A stretch of DNA of 64,000 nucleotides, from the NCBI GenBank assembly GCA_021234155.1, contig JAJEKV010000188.1:84939-148938 (forward strand). The letters run 5' to 3'. The position numbers and the translations under genes were made by a program. Numbering within the stretch: position 1 is the first letter of the stretch; each line of letters starts with the position of its first letter. Positions 10,318 through 21,493 of this stretch are shown one piece after another. The DNA comes from Isoetes taiwanensis (lineage: Eukaryota > Streptophyta > Lycopodiopsida > Isoetales > Isoetaceae). The notes beneath the pieces were generated by a model. The model saw only the letters and a program-made list of their open reading frames with translations, had not been told where the DNA came from and ran no database searches.

Positions 10318-10402
10318 ATTGGGTTGCCCCTAAGGGGGCAAGCCCTTGTTGAGGTGGGTTTGTGGCATATTATAGGTATATGCCAGTATATGCCTGGAAT
10401 AT
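10318..10402. repeat. Dispersed repeat, copy 1 (also at 14246-14330)
   Basis: The 85-bp block gggttgcccctaagggggca, followed by gggtttgtggcatat and two atatgcc motifs, recurs at 14246-14330 in the same orientation with about 85-90% identity by eye. Here it lies just beyond the 5' end of the minus-strand LINE and just before the PUF relic. The second copy lies immediately upstream of the UDP-glycosyltransferase relic. Confidence 0.75.
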
Positions 10403-10510
10403 ATCAAAAACTGCTCCAAACCCATAATAGGCTGTAAACTGTCGGTTGCCTAAATTTAGACAGCCTTCTGGAAACTGGCTAATCGGTGCTCCCTGATCGA
10501 GGCTGCATCA

Positions 10511-10738
10511 TTGACGGATGTGGCAAGCCATTACAAGATTAATCGCGTTTTGGGTTTCAGAGTCACTCCGGAGCGTCTCGAGTTATGGATTTACTTTAAC
10601 ATTGCTCTTCAGGATTATGTTGGTGTTGTTGGGGATTCGCGAGCATTGTTGACCCTTGGTCCATCTTATATGATTTATTCTGGTTGTATTGATGCCCAAC
10701 AGCTTCTTAAGTTGCTTGATCAATGGGTCGAATAGTGA
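10511..10738 (+). CDS. Unrecognised open reading frame
   Basis: The frame is open for about 75 codons (for example VLGFRVTPERLELWIYFNIA and ALLTLGPSYMIYSGCIDAQQ) and closes with a stop at 10736. No ATG starts it. It precedes the PUF exons on the same strand but is not visibly PUF-like. It may be an upstream exon or an unrelated fragment. Confidence 0.25.
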
Positions 10739-10762
10739 ACAAAGGTAGATTGTTGAATGCAG

Positions 10763-12838
10763 GTTTATGATCGTTGGTTATTTGTTGATGATATTGGGTC
10801 TTTGGATGTGGTTCACAAAATGCTAGAGTTAGATACGAGAAAAGGACTTCTCTACTTACTTCTGACAGTCACTTCTCCTTCTGAGGTGAGTGGTTTATCC
10901 TTAGACTTTATGGATGTATGTCATGTTGCATCACGTGTTCTCCAGGTAAGTAAATAGAACACAGTCTTTATTTGCTTACAAACTGAGCATTGGTCTTTGT
11001 TGGATACAGTCGTGCATCAAGCACTGCCAAAGCAAAGAAAGGGATGCAGTATTTGATGAACTTCGACCACATTTATTGGATCTTGCTCGAAATACATATG
11101 CTTGCCATCTTGCTGAGAAGATGATTACTCATAGTAGTTTGTGCAGATTAGAGGAACAATTTCCAAATTGGTTTCTGATTCAGTATCCATTTGACAGCAA
11201 ATAAAGAGCAGTTCTAGCAGATACTGGCTTCTTTGCGTGGGAATGTTGTCAAACTTCTTCATCATCCAAGTGGCTCTGCAGGCATGTACAAAGTTGATTC
11301 ATGAGTTTGGCCTGATGTTTAGCTTCCTTAATTATTTTTTGTCTCGATTTGTATGTCACTGTGATGTGTGTGTGCATGTTTTAGTAGTTTTCTTTCGCTA
11401 TTCTTTCCATGTTTGTTATCTATTCTGGAAGCTTTACCTGATGATATAGATTTTTGGAGGGTATTGTCAAAAGAGAGGTACTATTAGGGCCTTGGAGTTC
11501 AATTTAGACAGAGCTTGAAATTCTACAGATGAAATTGGCATATCATTTAACTCTGCCAGCCGAAATATGATTACCTAATGAAGTCTAGTACCCCATTATT
11601 CTGCGTTCTGTCATTTTTATAATAACAAGGATCTATCTTACACACCTGCTATGCACTATGGATGTGATATGCACATCAGAAGAGTCTTTTGTTTTACCTT
11701 CAACAGCAACAATGTGGCCTTCTTCATACAGCTAGACCCAGCTCGTAAACATAGATGAAATGGTAGCATACAGTGGTATTGTGGCAAACCAAGTGTTCTA
11801 TAGGAATTTAAACAAAGTAGTTTTGCCATTAATAATCTCTTTTTGGTTCTGTTAATGTACATGGACCTCTTCTAATTGGCATATTTGATGGAGTTTTGTG
11901 CAGTGTTGGAGCATGCGTATAAGATCGCTAAAGCTTCAGAGAAGCATGATCTCGTTTCTGAGTTTTTCTCCCCTGAATATCGTCTATTTAAAGGAATAGA
12001 GAAAAAGGGAAATGGCAGGTTGGTGTTTTATCTATTATGCTCCTTTTTATGCAAGGGAAAGATTCCTTTTTTTTTACATAGTTTCTGAGGAGTGCCATGA
12101 GCCCATTAGAAACTAGGCAATCTTGAGTTTCTGTTGGACCATTTCTTGAGTGAAATTCTGTTTGCAGGTGAAGCATGTTTACTGTCTGAATTGATGCATC
12201 AAATAATGGTATGCCTTATCAATGGTAGAAAGTTGTGCGTTCCGTGATGTTGTTGTGCCCATGCTAAAGTTATTAGAGAAGGTCCTTGTCCCCGTCTGGA
12301 AAATTATAAACCTTTCTGTGATTCCTTAGTTCTTACGGGTAAACAAGGTCCTTTTTCAGTAATTCAAATCTTGGCGTTATTGTCTGACGGCTTAAGTGAA
12401 GCACCTTTTTTGTTGCTAGGGTTAATGTAATATAGGAAGGAAACAAGCTTGTGAAATTTTAAACATGCTGATTTGCAATAATAAGGTTTAGTCTAATTTT
12501 TTAAATTAAAATTTGGCAGGCTTATTGATATCCTTGCTGGTGAGCCCCCTTCAAAGCGCATGTCAATATTAGAGCATATGACCCTATGCTTACAACCGAT
12601 ATTGGAGAAGGGGATTGTTGATCATTCAATAATTCATCGCGCATTAGTAGAGTACCTCAGTATTTCCACAAAAGTCTAAATTATTCTCTAAATTTAATGC
12701 GACATTAAGCTAAATCATATCTAAACAGTCATAGATGATATTGTTCAACAACTGTCTGGGCCTCTTCTGGTGAGAATGATACACACTAGAGATGGTGCAA
12801 GAGTTGGAATAATGTGTATTTGCCATGGGTCTGCGAAG
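10763..12838 (+). pseudogene. Pumilio/PUF RNA-binding protein (PUM24/Puf6-like), six exons, broken
   Basis: Six exons with mutually consistent phases are visible: 10763-10945, 11010-11133, 11198-11281, 11904-12018, 12520-12659, 12729-12838. They read HVASRVLQ/SCIKHCQSKERDAVFDEL, KEQF(stop)QILASLRGN, VLEHAYKIAKASEKHDLVSE, RLIDILAGEPPSKRMSILEH, EKGIVDHSIIH, and QLSGPLLVRMIH..DGARVG. These are the diverged PUF repeats of the nucleolar PUM24/Puf6/PUM3 branch, which acts in rRNA processing. A TAG stop lies in frame at 11215-11217. The third intron would use a GC donor (CAG/gcatgt at 11282). I find no exons past HGSAK, where several more repeats should follow. The start of the first exon is uncertain, since residues before HVASRVLQ do not resemble PUF. 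It is most likely a decayed or partial gene copy. Confidence 0.75.
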
Positions 12839-13770
12839 GTAATTTGAATTACAGAATCCACTCATGATATGCATAGACTTAGGATGTATGCTTTATACAA
12901 CCAGCTTATTGAATGTGAAATGGCAAACTTATGCAATGAAATGGTCTTTCAAGGCATACAAGAAACACATACTATTTTATTGACCAGGTATTTTATGGTG
13001 GTTATAATGATCAAGACTTCATAGTGTACCCTGTTTTTGATAATCTGTTTGAATATGAATCCAAGGTAAGAATCTCTGTGGCATGGATTTCAACCTTACT
13101 CTATATTGGAACATGATGCCATTGACTGGGGCAATGTTTGACGCTGATAAAAGAATTGTCTCGGGTTTTAGGTTACCTAAAGAGTATCGATGATTAAAGT
13201 GATTGCAGCTCTCTTTATCTTCACAATTTGTCACTGAATTATACTTGTACTTGCTGTTATGATTCCTCTTACTGATGTTGGAGCAATGGAGAAATTTTGT
13301 AGACACAGAATATAGTGAATCAAAATATTACCAATTTGAGAGCGATCCCACTTTCAGTGCAGGATTAAAGGAATGTAAAAACGCATATTACTGTATGCAT
13401 TCTAGAGGTATTCTTTTGTATATTTAGCAGCCAAGCATTGCAAAGATTTTCTTGTGTATGGCATAGCTAGAGATGAGGGCATTTGTAATTTTCATCAAAG
13501 AAGAATGTAAACCACAATGTTTGAGAAGCGTGTCATGTATAATCTAAATGTCCATGCAAGAACAAACAGTTAAAAGGCCAAACAATCAAGATAGGATCTG
13601 GTAGCATTAAAAGAAGTCGAAGCTTTTCAGATCTTTCTCTCACCATTAGTCGTCCAAACTTCTGAAGAAAAGCAGCATATAGTTGGGTAGGTAAGCATAA
13701 GAAGGTTAGTCAGTCTAGGCTTTCACAAATTGAATGAGGTCCATGATCACTTTATGCAAGGTTTTAAACC
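12839..13770. other. No supported gene
   Basis: This AT-rich stretch follows the last PUF exon. I looked for the remaining C-terminal PUF repeats and found none. There is no recognisable element. Confidence 0.5.
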
Positions 13771-13837
13771 AGGTTCATATAGGAAAAGCAAAAGAATACA
13801 ATAGTAAGGGGTCTTCAGCAACAACTTAAAGAGCATA

Positions 13838-14122
13838 ACTTGCAATGGATCTGGTTGGGAAGCTCTAAGATGCTTTGAAATGATGCAGCAAGAGGGAATA
13901 TTGCCAAATCATGACTACATTTTTTTGCAGTTTGAAAGCAGTTTGAAAGCATGTGATGATGAAATGAAGATGTTACATTGCAGCCAGTTGCTCGAACGTC
14001 AACCAGGGTGTCAAAAGAAGAGACGCATCTACACTAAGGATGGCGCTCATAAAAGAGGCCACTACGATGTAAAAATTGCCAAGAGGTTGGTCATAATCAT
14101 CGTAGTTACGGTGCACCACTAG
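13838..14122 (+). pseudogene. Pentatricopeptide repeat (PPR) fragment
   Basis: From about 13838 the plus strand reads ITCNGSGWEALRCFEMMQQE and GILPNHDYI, then SLKACDDEMKMLH. This follows the PLS-class PPR pattern (G...EAL..F..M...G..P....F...LKAC). Only about one to one-and-a-half repeats are left, and an inserted or duplicated ttgcagtttgaaagcagtttg patch breaks the frame. PPR proteins act on organelle RNA; this fragment cannot. Confidence 0.6.
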
Positions 14123-14245
14123 CATGATATATCACATGGAATATTTTCAAAAGAATTTACTTTGATTGGTTCAAAATGTATGCTATGGTAATCAATTATT
14201 TTAAAAGGGCATCATGTATCAAGATTATTTGTTAATGTGTCCATT

Positions 14246-14330
14246 TTTGGGTTGCCCCTAGGGGGCAAACCCTAGTTTATGTGGGTTTGTGGCATATCCA
14301 AATATATGCCAGCATATGCCTAGGATATCT
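14246..14330. repeat. Dispersed repeat, copy 2
   Basis: This is the second copy of the block at 10318-10402 (gggttgcccctagggggca, gggtttgtggcatat, two atatgcc motifs). It ends about 60 bp before the first ATG of the glycosyltransferase relic. Confidence 0.75.
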
Positions 14331-14392
14331 TTGGTGGATCGCCCAAATCGGTTGTTGCCCGAACCGGCGGTAATGGGTGAAGTGGCACAGCC

Positions 14393-15260
14393 ATGGCCGA
14401 TCAAAAAGCTGCATGTTGCAGCGGCGGTCCTTCTGCCCATGCCAATGCAAGGGCATATCAATCCGATGTGGCCCCGCCAAGCTCCTGGCATCGCGAGGAT
14501 TTCAGGATTTTTTAATAAACGTACAATCTTTTTGCCTTCCCTCTGCTTCCTCAAATCCCCCAAATCGGCGGTCCCGGCATCAAAATCCTTGATTCCCCCA
14601 AGGTCAGCCCCTTCCACAATGCCAAGATATGATGGAAACCATTATGGATGCCATTGAAAAGATGCGCTCCACCTTTGAGCGCCTTCTGGCGGATCTTACC
14701 CTCGATTTAGGCTACTCTGTCTCCTGCATTGTGGTGGATTCTTTTGTTTCTTGGGCTCAAGATGTGGCCGATCAATTCCAGATCCCCAGAGTTGCATTTT
14801 GGACCTCTTGCGCTGCGTGTGAGGTCATCTTTTGCTACCTTCCTTGCCTTATTTCTGAAGGATATGTTCCTCTTGAGTCTAAAGAGCACGGAGAGGATGA
14901 TTTGATACCATTTATAAACGAGATGTTTCCACTGAGTCCAAAGGACCTGACAATATCACTACACACGGCAAATCCCCTCATAAAGTATCCGAGGGACATG
15001 TAAGTACTCAAGGGCGTCAGAGGCAGCATTAAACAGTGTAGAAGAGTATGAGCCTTCAAGCAGTTGCCTCAATGTCCAAATTTGTAGGCAACTACATGGC
15101 AGTAGGACCCCTGCATTCCCAAGAGCCAACAAAACTAGGCAAAGAAGAACAGAGATGTCTAGAATGGCTAGACACAAAAGAAGACAATTCAGTCCTCTAC
15201 ATAGCCTTTGGACAGTCACAAATCTAGCTCTTTTAGAATTTGAAGCCCTGAGAAGAGGTT
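14393..15260 (+). pseudogene. UDP-glycosyltransferase (family 1 UGT) N-terminal part
   Basis: Starting near the ATG at 14393 the plus strand encodes, across frameshifts, VLLPMPMQGHINPM (the conserved N-terminal acceptor-side motif with the catalytic His in QGHINP). Then come LADLTLDLGYSVSCIVVDSF, WAQDVADQFQIPRVAFWTS, SKFVGNYMAVGPLH, CLEWLDTKEDNSVLYIAFG and, one frame over, TNLALLEFEALRRG. These follow the order of plant UGTs up to the middle of the protein. The C-terminal PSPG box that binds the UDP-sugar is absent. At least three frameshifts and a stop after YPRDM make it a pseudogene. Family members glycosylate small molecules. Confidence 0.8.
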
Positions 15261-16186
15261 TGTATATGTACTCATATTCATGCTATTCAGCCTCTCTAGA
15301 AGGTTCAGCCTCTCTTGCAGGCTAATTGGAAGAAATGCAATTGTTTGACTATTATACGTGAGAAGTTTGACTTGCACACTTTGTACACAATGACTGTCAA
15401 ACATTGTGCATGCAGCTTTAATGCTGATGCTTTGCAAGCAGATCTTTCGAGAATACTAATACGAAACCAGATTCATGTATCAAATTCATGGCCAACATGG
15501 AAGAGCACGAAATGGAGACGACTCTGATTTATAATACAACGAAAACATATGTTTTTGGAGTAATAACATATGACTATATGATTACAGCCACATGGTAATT
15601 GCCCTGAGAAGGGTCATTTCGCCCGGTAAAGGCTCTATGCAAGCAGGCCTGTGCACCACCAAGTCTAGAGCCACGAGTGTGCCGCCGAGTGTGGCAGCAT
15701 TACCGATGTCTTTACTGGCGAAATACCCGATTCAACGCAATTACATGATGTAATGACCATAGGGTTCATATTACGAACAAAAGTGTCGAGTCCAAATAGA
15801 CAATGAGCACCTTCTTGAGCTAAGAAAATGACAACCTGCGTTCATATCATTTACATGACTCCACACAAAACAAAGAAGATCCAATACAAAAAAACGAAAC
15901 ATGAAGACACACTTTCGGGCTATCGAAGGGCAACCCCTCGTGCGCAACACCTTGTTTTTGTTTAGCCGATGGGTTCGTTTGATTACGTTGGAAGCCTAGC
16001 TAAGTTTCCTTGAGACAAAGAGAGCAATCCTGTTATGCATAGCATATTATTGACCTACTCAAAAGAAACATTTATTGAAAAGTGCATTTAACCATTGGAA
16101 CTTCAATTTACACATTAAACTTTGTGTTGACATGTGGAAAGCATGCATCTGTTAACAACAGAGCCGGGTATGCGAATTCTGTAATA
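15261..16186. other. No supported gene
   Basis: Short open frames only. The stretch separates the UGT relic from the AGTRAP-like gene and presumably includes that gene's promoter, but I see no clear TATA element at a fixed distance. Confidence 0.45.
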
Positions 16187-17496
16187 ATGCACTTCAGGAT
16201 ATGGTTTCAGTCGCTAAGATCTTGGCTTCACATCGATGAACATGTCCATTCCGTTGCGTTGGCATCTCTATACCTTCAGGTTTGAACATTGACTTCATTT
16301 CTATGTAAATCCGTAGTTAGTGCTAATTAAATTAAGGCAACCAGGGCGGTTACTTGTTTGATCATCAGGGTTACCTAAGAACAGATGATTGTTAACTGGA
16401 AAGATACAATCAAACTGAAGCTTTGTAGGTTTTGCTTACCTCTGTTTGTCCGCATTATGTGTAATTTAGGTCCTAAGGTTCAAAACCCAGGTTTACATTA
16501 AGAATTTCTAGTTACAAATTTGTATTACGCATATTATTAGTCATCTGAACCAACAAAGACGGAATTTTGATAAGGTTAACACTTTTGTCATGTTTCTCGA
16601 TCCAGTTTTGGCAGCCACATTAAACATGGCGCTTGTTTATTAAATTGAGCAGATTGCATGTGCATTGATCGGGTCTTTGGGAGCACTGTATAATGGGGTT
16701 CCAATAGCAAATTTGATACTGGCTTTGCTTGGCCTTATAGCAATTGAAAGTGGGAATCAATCACTCATTCGCACATATGTTCGGCTGCTGGGTTGTGCAC
16801 TGGCATTAGACATTGTTTGGTTGGTGCTCTTCACGCTTGAAGAAAGGTTCTCTTTCTCATATGGTGCCTACATCTATTTCTTCTGGTTTCCCACTTTTGT
16901 TCTGAGGTTGCCCTTTCATTGTGTTTTCCCAGGGACATGATAGGAAACCAAAAGCCTGGAATATATGTTATTGTTTCAGTTAATGCTATGCTTATAACAG
17001 AAGCTATGGCGTTCACCTTACGTGTTGTCACGGTGCCTTTATGGGTACAACTATATCGTGTTAGCGCACACCCTTACAGCACGTATCAGCCTGTGGATTT
17101 TGCTGAGAGGATTGGAACTGAGCGTCTTGCTCCATATGATTCAGTAGATTCTCTACCTGGTATCTCTGATGACATTGTTGGAGGTTCCATTTATAATCCT
17201 GCCTATTATAGTAGTCTCTTCTCGTCTCCTCAGATGTCTTCGTTGTACAATAAGGTGAAAGTTTCATTGCTGCCCTTAATTGTTTTTTAATATGTTAAAA
17301 AGAATAGAGAGCTTATGGTTTTGACTAAGTAGATTGAGGATAAATGATAGTTTTTTCTAGATTCAACTCTCCAGTTTCTGACATTACCTACACGAACAAG
17401 TTTTTAAGCAGTCTCTAATCTTATTTTTCATTCTTCTCAATGTAGATTGAACACAGTGAAATTTCAAATGAACTGATATTGCAAGAACATTTTTAG
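16187..17496 (+). CDS. AGTRAP-like multi-pass membrane protein, four exons, apparently intact
   Basis: Exons 16187-16279, 16653-16846, 16933-17254 and 17446-17496 all have GT-AG borders and matching phases. They give 660 bp, a start ATG, 219 residues and a terminal TAG. The protein begins with a short polar part (WLHIDEHVHSVALASLYLQ), followed by hydrophobic segments (CALIGSLGALYNG, IANLILALLGLIAIESG, LLGCALALDIVWLVLFTLEE), then VIVSVNAMLITEAMAF and LWVQLYRVSA. The tail is acidic and serine/tyrosine-rich, probably cytosolic. The pattern (SLGALYNG, an LD..W...F segment, LW.Q.YR) matches AGTRAP-like proteins as I recall them; animal AGTRAP binds the angiotensin II receptor, while the role in plants is unclear. 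The 86-bp second intron supports the model. I see no stop or frameshift. The start could lie further upstream if another exon exists. Confidence 0.65.
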
Positions 17497-17530
17497 TCTT
17501 CAACTGTGCAGCTATTTGGTAAGTACATAT

Positions 17531-18003
17531 GTAGTTGAGTTGTAATTGTGTAGTGGTCATTCATATTTTATGCTTTTGCGAGTACTGTTACGCAATAAAC
17601 AGAAGTGTCCAGCTTCTCCTGCTGTGGCACATCAAATAGATCTTCTCCCCATCTAGGAAGGTTGTACGAATCATGGCATGGATCTTAGTGCCTCTATAAT
17701 TCTAAAATTTGACAAAGTTACACTCCGCTTCTCAAGTTCAATCATAAACATTGCCATGGTACCAACCAAGCACAAATTGTAGTTGAGTTGCAATTGTGTA
17801 GCAATTATTCATATTTAATACTCTTGTGAATACTGTTACACACAATAAACATCTATTCCTGCTGTTGTACATCAAATAGATGATATTCTCCCTGTCTAGG
17901 AAGCTTGTATGAATCATGATGTGGATCTTAGTGCCTCTATAATTCTAAGAATTTGACAAAGTTACACTCCGCTTTTTAGTTTAATTATTAACATTGCCAT
18001 GGT
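17531..18003. repeat. Diverged tandem duplication of about 240 bp
   Basis: The stretch 17531-17762 (gttgagttgtaattgtgtag ... aacattgccatggta) recurs at about 17781-18003 with scattered substitutions and small indels. Shared blocks include cacatcaaatagat, ggatcttagtgcctctataa and gacaaagttacactccgctt. It lies just downstream of the AGTRAP-like stop codon and would cover its 3' region. Confidence 0.75.
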
Positions 18004-19079
18004 AGGTTTACTTACACCACCCAGTCCATGCAAAATGCTACATTATTGTGGAGGCAAGGACAAGACGGACACTTTAAATTCATACATACGAGGTCATGCA
18101 GCCTCTTTAGAAGACTAAGATCATTAGCATAGGAATGCTTCAATTATTATAATTCGTATGGACAGGAGAACTGGGTGGAGCAGCAGCAAGGATGATGTGT
18201 TTAGGCTTGCAGAACGTTTTCCTGTTGGTCTCATTGGGCAGCTATTTAGCGTTCCAAGGTAGATATGGAAAGTGATACATTTAGAAGACACCCATAATGG
18301 CGAAAGTTGCAAGCCAGGAGATGCTGAGAGTTAAATGTTGCCATACGGGTGGATCATGATTAGATAGACAAGGTTATTGCTATTTGGTTATATGGCTAAG
18401 AAACATAAAAGGAGTCAGTCATACACCCACCCGAAATCATTCGAGGTTTAGTCAAGTATGAGGAACCAGCAGCTCCAAATTCTCGAAGAGGGGCTAAACA
18501 CCTGCCACAAAGAAAGCAACACAAAAACCATAAATTTCCCGGTCTTAAAGTTTAGACTAGGTTGTTAATCTCCTTGCTGAACCTCAAAAGCGCTTACATT
18601 CATTTTCCATAACAATGTTGGGATGCTAAGATGGTGGAAAACGATATTTGTGATGCTAGCATCTTGAAAGATGAAAGCAGCACATGATCAGATGCATTTG
18701 CTAAAGAAGCAAAGCTCAGAAAGTTGAAATTTTGCAAGTTGGTTCCCTCTCTTTTGAAGCTCGAAACGGATTTGAAGGATGAAATTGTCAATGGTTGCAG
18801 TATAGACATATGTTGGGGTAATTAGCATTGACCAAAACAAATTCAGAAGGAAATCTAGAATTAGTTTTAGATTAAAGGGTTTACCTCCTGCCATGTTTTT
18901 AGGATAGAAAATATAGAATAGCCACCCTAATATATCTCAACCTAAAAGCTCTGGAAACTTAGCAAGCCAGAGCAAAGTAGGCCAGCAGACTCATGCACAG
19001 ACTACTTGTTTAATACAATTCTGTGGTTGATTTACTTCGTGTTTAGTACAATCATGTCCACAGACTACATCATTAGCTT
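18004..19079. other. No supported gene
   Basis: No protein family, RNA gene or terminal repeat is recognisable here. The Athila/Tat-type sequence begins abruptly at its right edge. Confidence 0.45.
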
Positions 19080-20220
19080 TTATTGGATTTTTACAAGTCC
19101 GAGTAGGTTGCCATGGCTCACTAAGAAACTACATTTTTCAGGGTTTAATGAAACCCCATATTGCCTGCAACATTGCAACATTGAAAAGCTTTTTCCTACG
19201 TTATGCAGGTAATTTTTTAAATGTCCAAAAATAGTAAAATTATCTAGAAAGATCTCCATGAAATTTTCAATATACCCTGCAAACACTTGTAATATAATTC
19301 TTTGAAACAACGCAGGTACATTGGTTAACCCGATATACGTGCCAAATTGTGTTATAAACGTGGTCTTTAATTGATCACTAGGGTGGATCTTTATTTGATT
19401 GTACCCCGAAAATTCGTCCATGAACGAATAACACTCGTGACCGGCCATATGTTTTAATACCTGATCTGTAAATGGCAATGGAAAATGATCTTTCTCTGTT
19501 ATCGCATTAAGCTTCTTGAAGTCAATACATACCCAATTCTTCTTTAACTTTCTCTCTGCATAGGTAGGATTCTGCGATATGCATGCTGATAAATCGGTTT
19601 GGCTTCTGGAAGTAAGGGTATTCTTAATTGACATATATTTGGGTCGGCGCCTCTTAGATCTCAATAAATCTATGCGAAGATATCTTTATACTTGGTTAGC
19701 AAATTTATTGCCTCCAAACAAACTTGTTTGAGAAGGTGTGCATTAAGTTTTATGATTTGTGGATGGTCGGAGGTGCCCAAGTTTATTTCTTCCATTTCAA
19801 GATCAGCCATATATGGCACCAATGTACCCTAATGTACCCTGATGGAGTTCATGTGCTCTTTTAGGCTGCAAGTCAACTTTACCCTGGTGAATAATGTCAT
19901 AGGATACTCTTCAATTGTTTCCACCATGAAACAATCTTCATGTAGGCATCCTCTTCCTCATAAGTATAAACTTTATGAAAATTCTTCTCATCCTCGTACT
20001 CCTCATATACTCCATCACTTTCTAAGAACATTATTTCTTCAGCTATTGTTGTGATTGTACCCGTAGGTAAATCAACCTTGGATGTCTTGCCATGCTTAGT
20101 CAACTTTAAAGTATTATTCCACCAATCGTGCATTACCTTGGTTGTTCTTAACCAAGGTCTGCCAAATCTGGTTATCGTTATCTCGGCCATGAGTGTACAC
20201 CAATCGTGCATCGACAAAGG
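19080..20220 (-). mobile_element. Athila/Tat-type Ty3 element: protease-RT linker and reverse transcriptase start
   Basis: Read leftwards from about 20220, the minus strand gives a region resembling the part downstream of protease ([20 protein letters not shown]), a linker (EEINLGTSDHPQIIKLNAHL, LLTKYKDIFA, RIPLLPEAKP), and then RT: NWVCIDFKKLNAITEKDHFP, QVLKHMAGHECYSFMDEFSG. These wordings (DFRKLN...DHFPLPF, AGH..Y.F.D..SGYNQI) are typical of the Athila/Tat branch. The expected FVDD catalytic box is replaced by IFLDN. The frame ends near 19080, before RNase H. It is degraded. Confidence 0.7.
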
Positions 20221-21179
20221 GGACGCCCACTTAGCGAAGTTCCTTACAAATTTGCAGTAGTAACCTGCCAAGCCAAGGAAACTTCTCACTTCCGAGACAT
20301 TCTTTGGTGTTGGCCAATCCACTATGGGTTCTATTTTAGCTGGGTCCATTGAGATTCCCTCTAATGTGGCCACATGCCCCAAATATTCCTCTCTACTTGT
20401 TGCAAAGTGACACTTTGAATGTTTGTCGTACAAACGATGTCGTCTTAGCTTTTCTAATACTCTCCTCAAATGTAGGACATGTTCTTCCATAGACTTGCTA
20501 TAGATTAGAATGTCATCGAAAAAAATGATGACGAACTCATCCAAGAATTCTCTGAAGATGTCGTTCATTAGCCCCATGAATGTTGCTGGAGCATTCGATA
20601 AGCCGAAGGGCGTGATTGTAAATTCGTAGTGCCCATACCGCGTTCTAAAGGCGGTCTTATGAATGTCTTCTTCCTTGATTCTTATCTGATGGTATCCTGA
20701 TTTCAAATCTATCTTAGAAAAGACTTTTGCTCCTTGGAGTTGATCCATCAAGTCATCTGCCCTAGGCAAGGCGTATTTGTTCTTTACCATCTGCTTGTTC
20801 AATTGACGGTAGTCTATACACGTTCTTAGACTTCCATCCTTCTCCTTCCCAAAGAGAATGGGTGCCCCGAAGGGTGATACGCTTGCCCTGAGAAATCCAA
20901 GCTCAAGCAATTCTTGTAATGGCTTCTTGAGTTTAGCTCTGGGGTACTCATCCTATAGGGGGCCTTGCTGGTAGGCTTAGTGTCTGGTGCTAGTGTGATC
21001 TTACATTCCACGCCACGGATTTCATCCGGAAATATATCATGGAACTCCTTGATTAGCCTTGCTACTGGCCTGGGTATCTGATTCAAGCTTGGCTCCCTTT
21101 GCTTTTCCTGACCTGGCTCAATTGCCTCTAGCCTAAGGATATATTCCACCTTGTCCCTCATTAAGCTTTTGTGCTGCAT
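20221..21179 (-). mobile_element. Chromovirus-type Ty3 reverse transcriptase segment embedded in the Athila/Tat copy
   Basis: The long minus-strand frame (20910 to about 20221) is a well-kept Ty3 [59 protein letters not shown], the catalytic [12 protein letters not shown], then [12 protein letters not shown] and [19 protein letters not shown]. The preceding frame (21179-20826) carries the pre-RT linker ([20 protein letters not shown]). The reading is close to chromovirus RTs and unlike the Athila/Tat RT on its left. The frame then runs straight into Athila/Tat linker residues at about 20205, so two lineages are fused. Confidence 0.8.
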
Positions 21180-21493
21180 GTTGAAAGGACTTTCTTACCT
21201 TGACTATAAAGCGGTTCTTGACAAAATTCTTATGGTATTCCCAATTTTGGCAAATATTTAGACAACATTGAAAGAGAGATTTCAATTTTGACACCTCTTA
21301 TTTGCTCACCTAATATCTTTATCTCCTCCTCTTGACTGCAATCAACTGTTTCAAATTCTTTGAAACCAGATAAATATTTGGTTATCAACTTTAATGGTGT
21401 TGGAATCATTAGATTATGTACTTATTTTTTTACATCATCCAACTCTTTTTTTTCAATGCCTTTGCACGCTAAATGTTCCTCCTCTTGATAATT

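Noticed and set aside
14289-14657. 122-residue plus-strand frame as a gene of its own
   Set aside because: It contains the UGT start (QGHINPM) after junk residues and joins the later UGT parts by frameshift; it is part of the UGT pseudogene and the upstream repeat.
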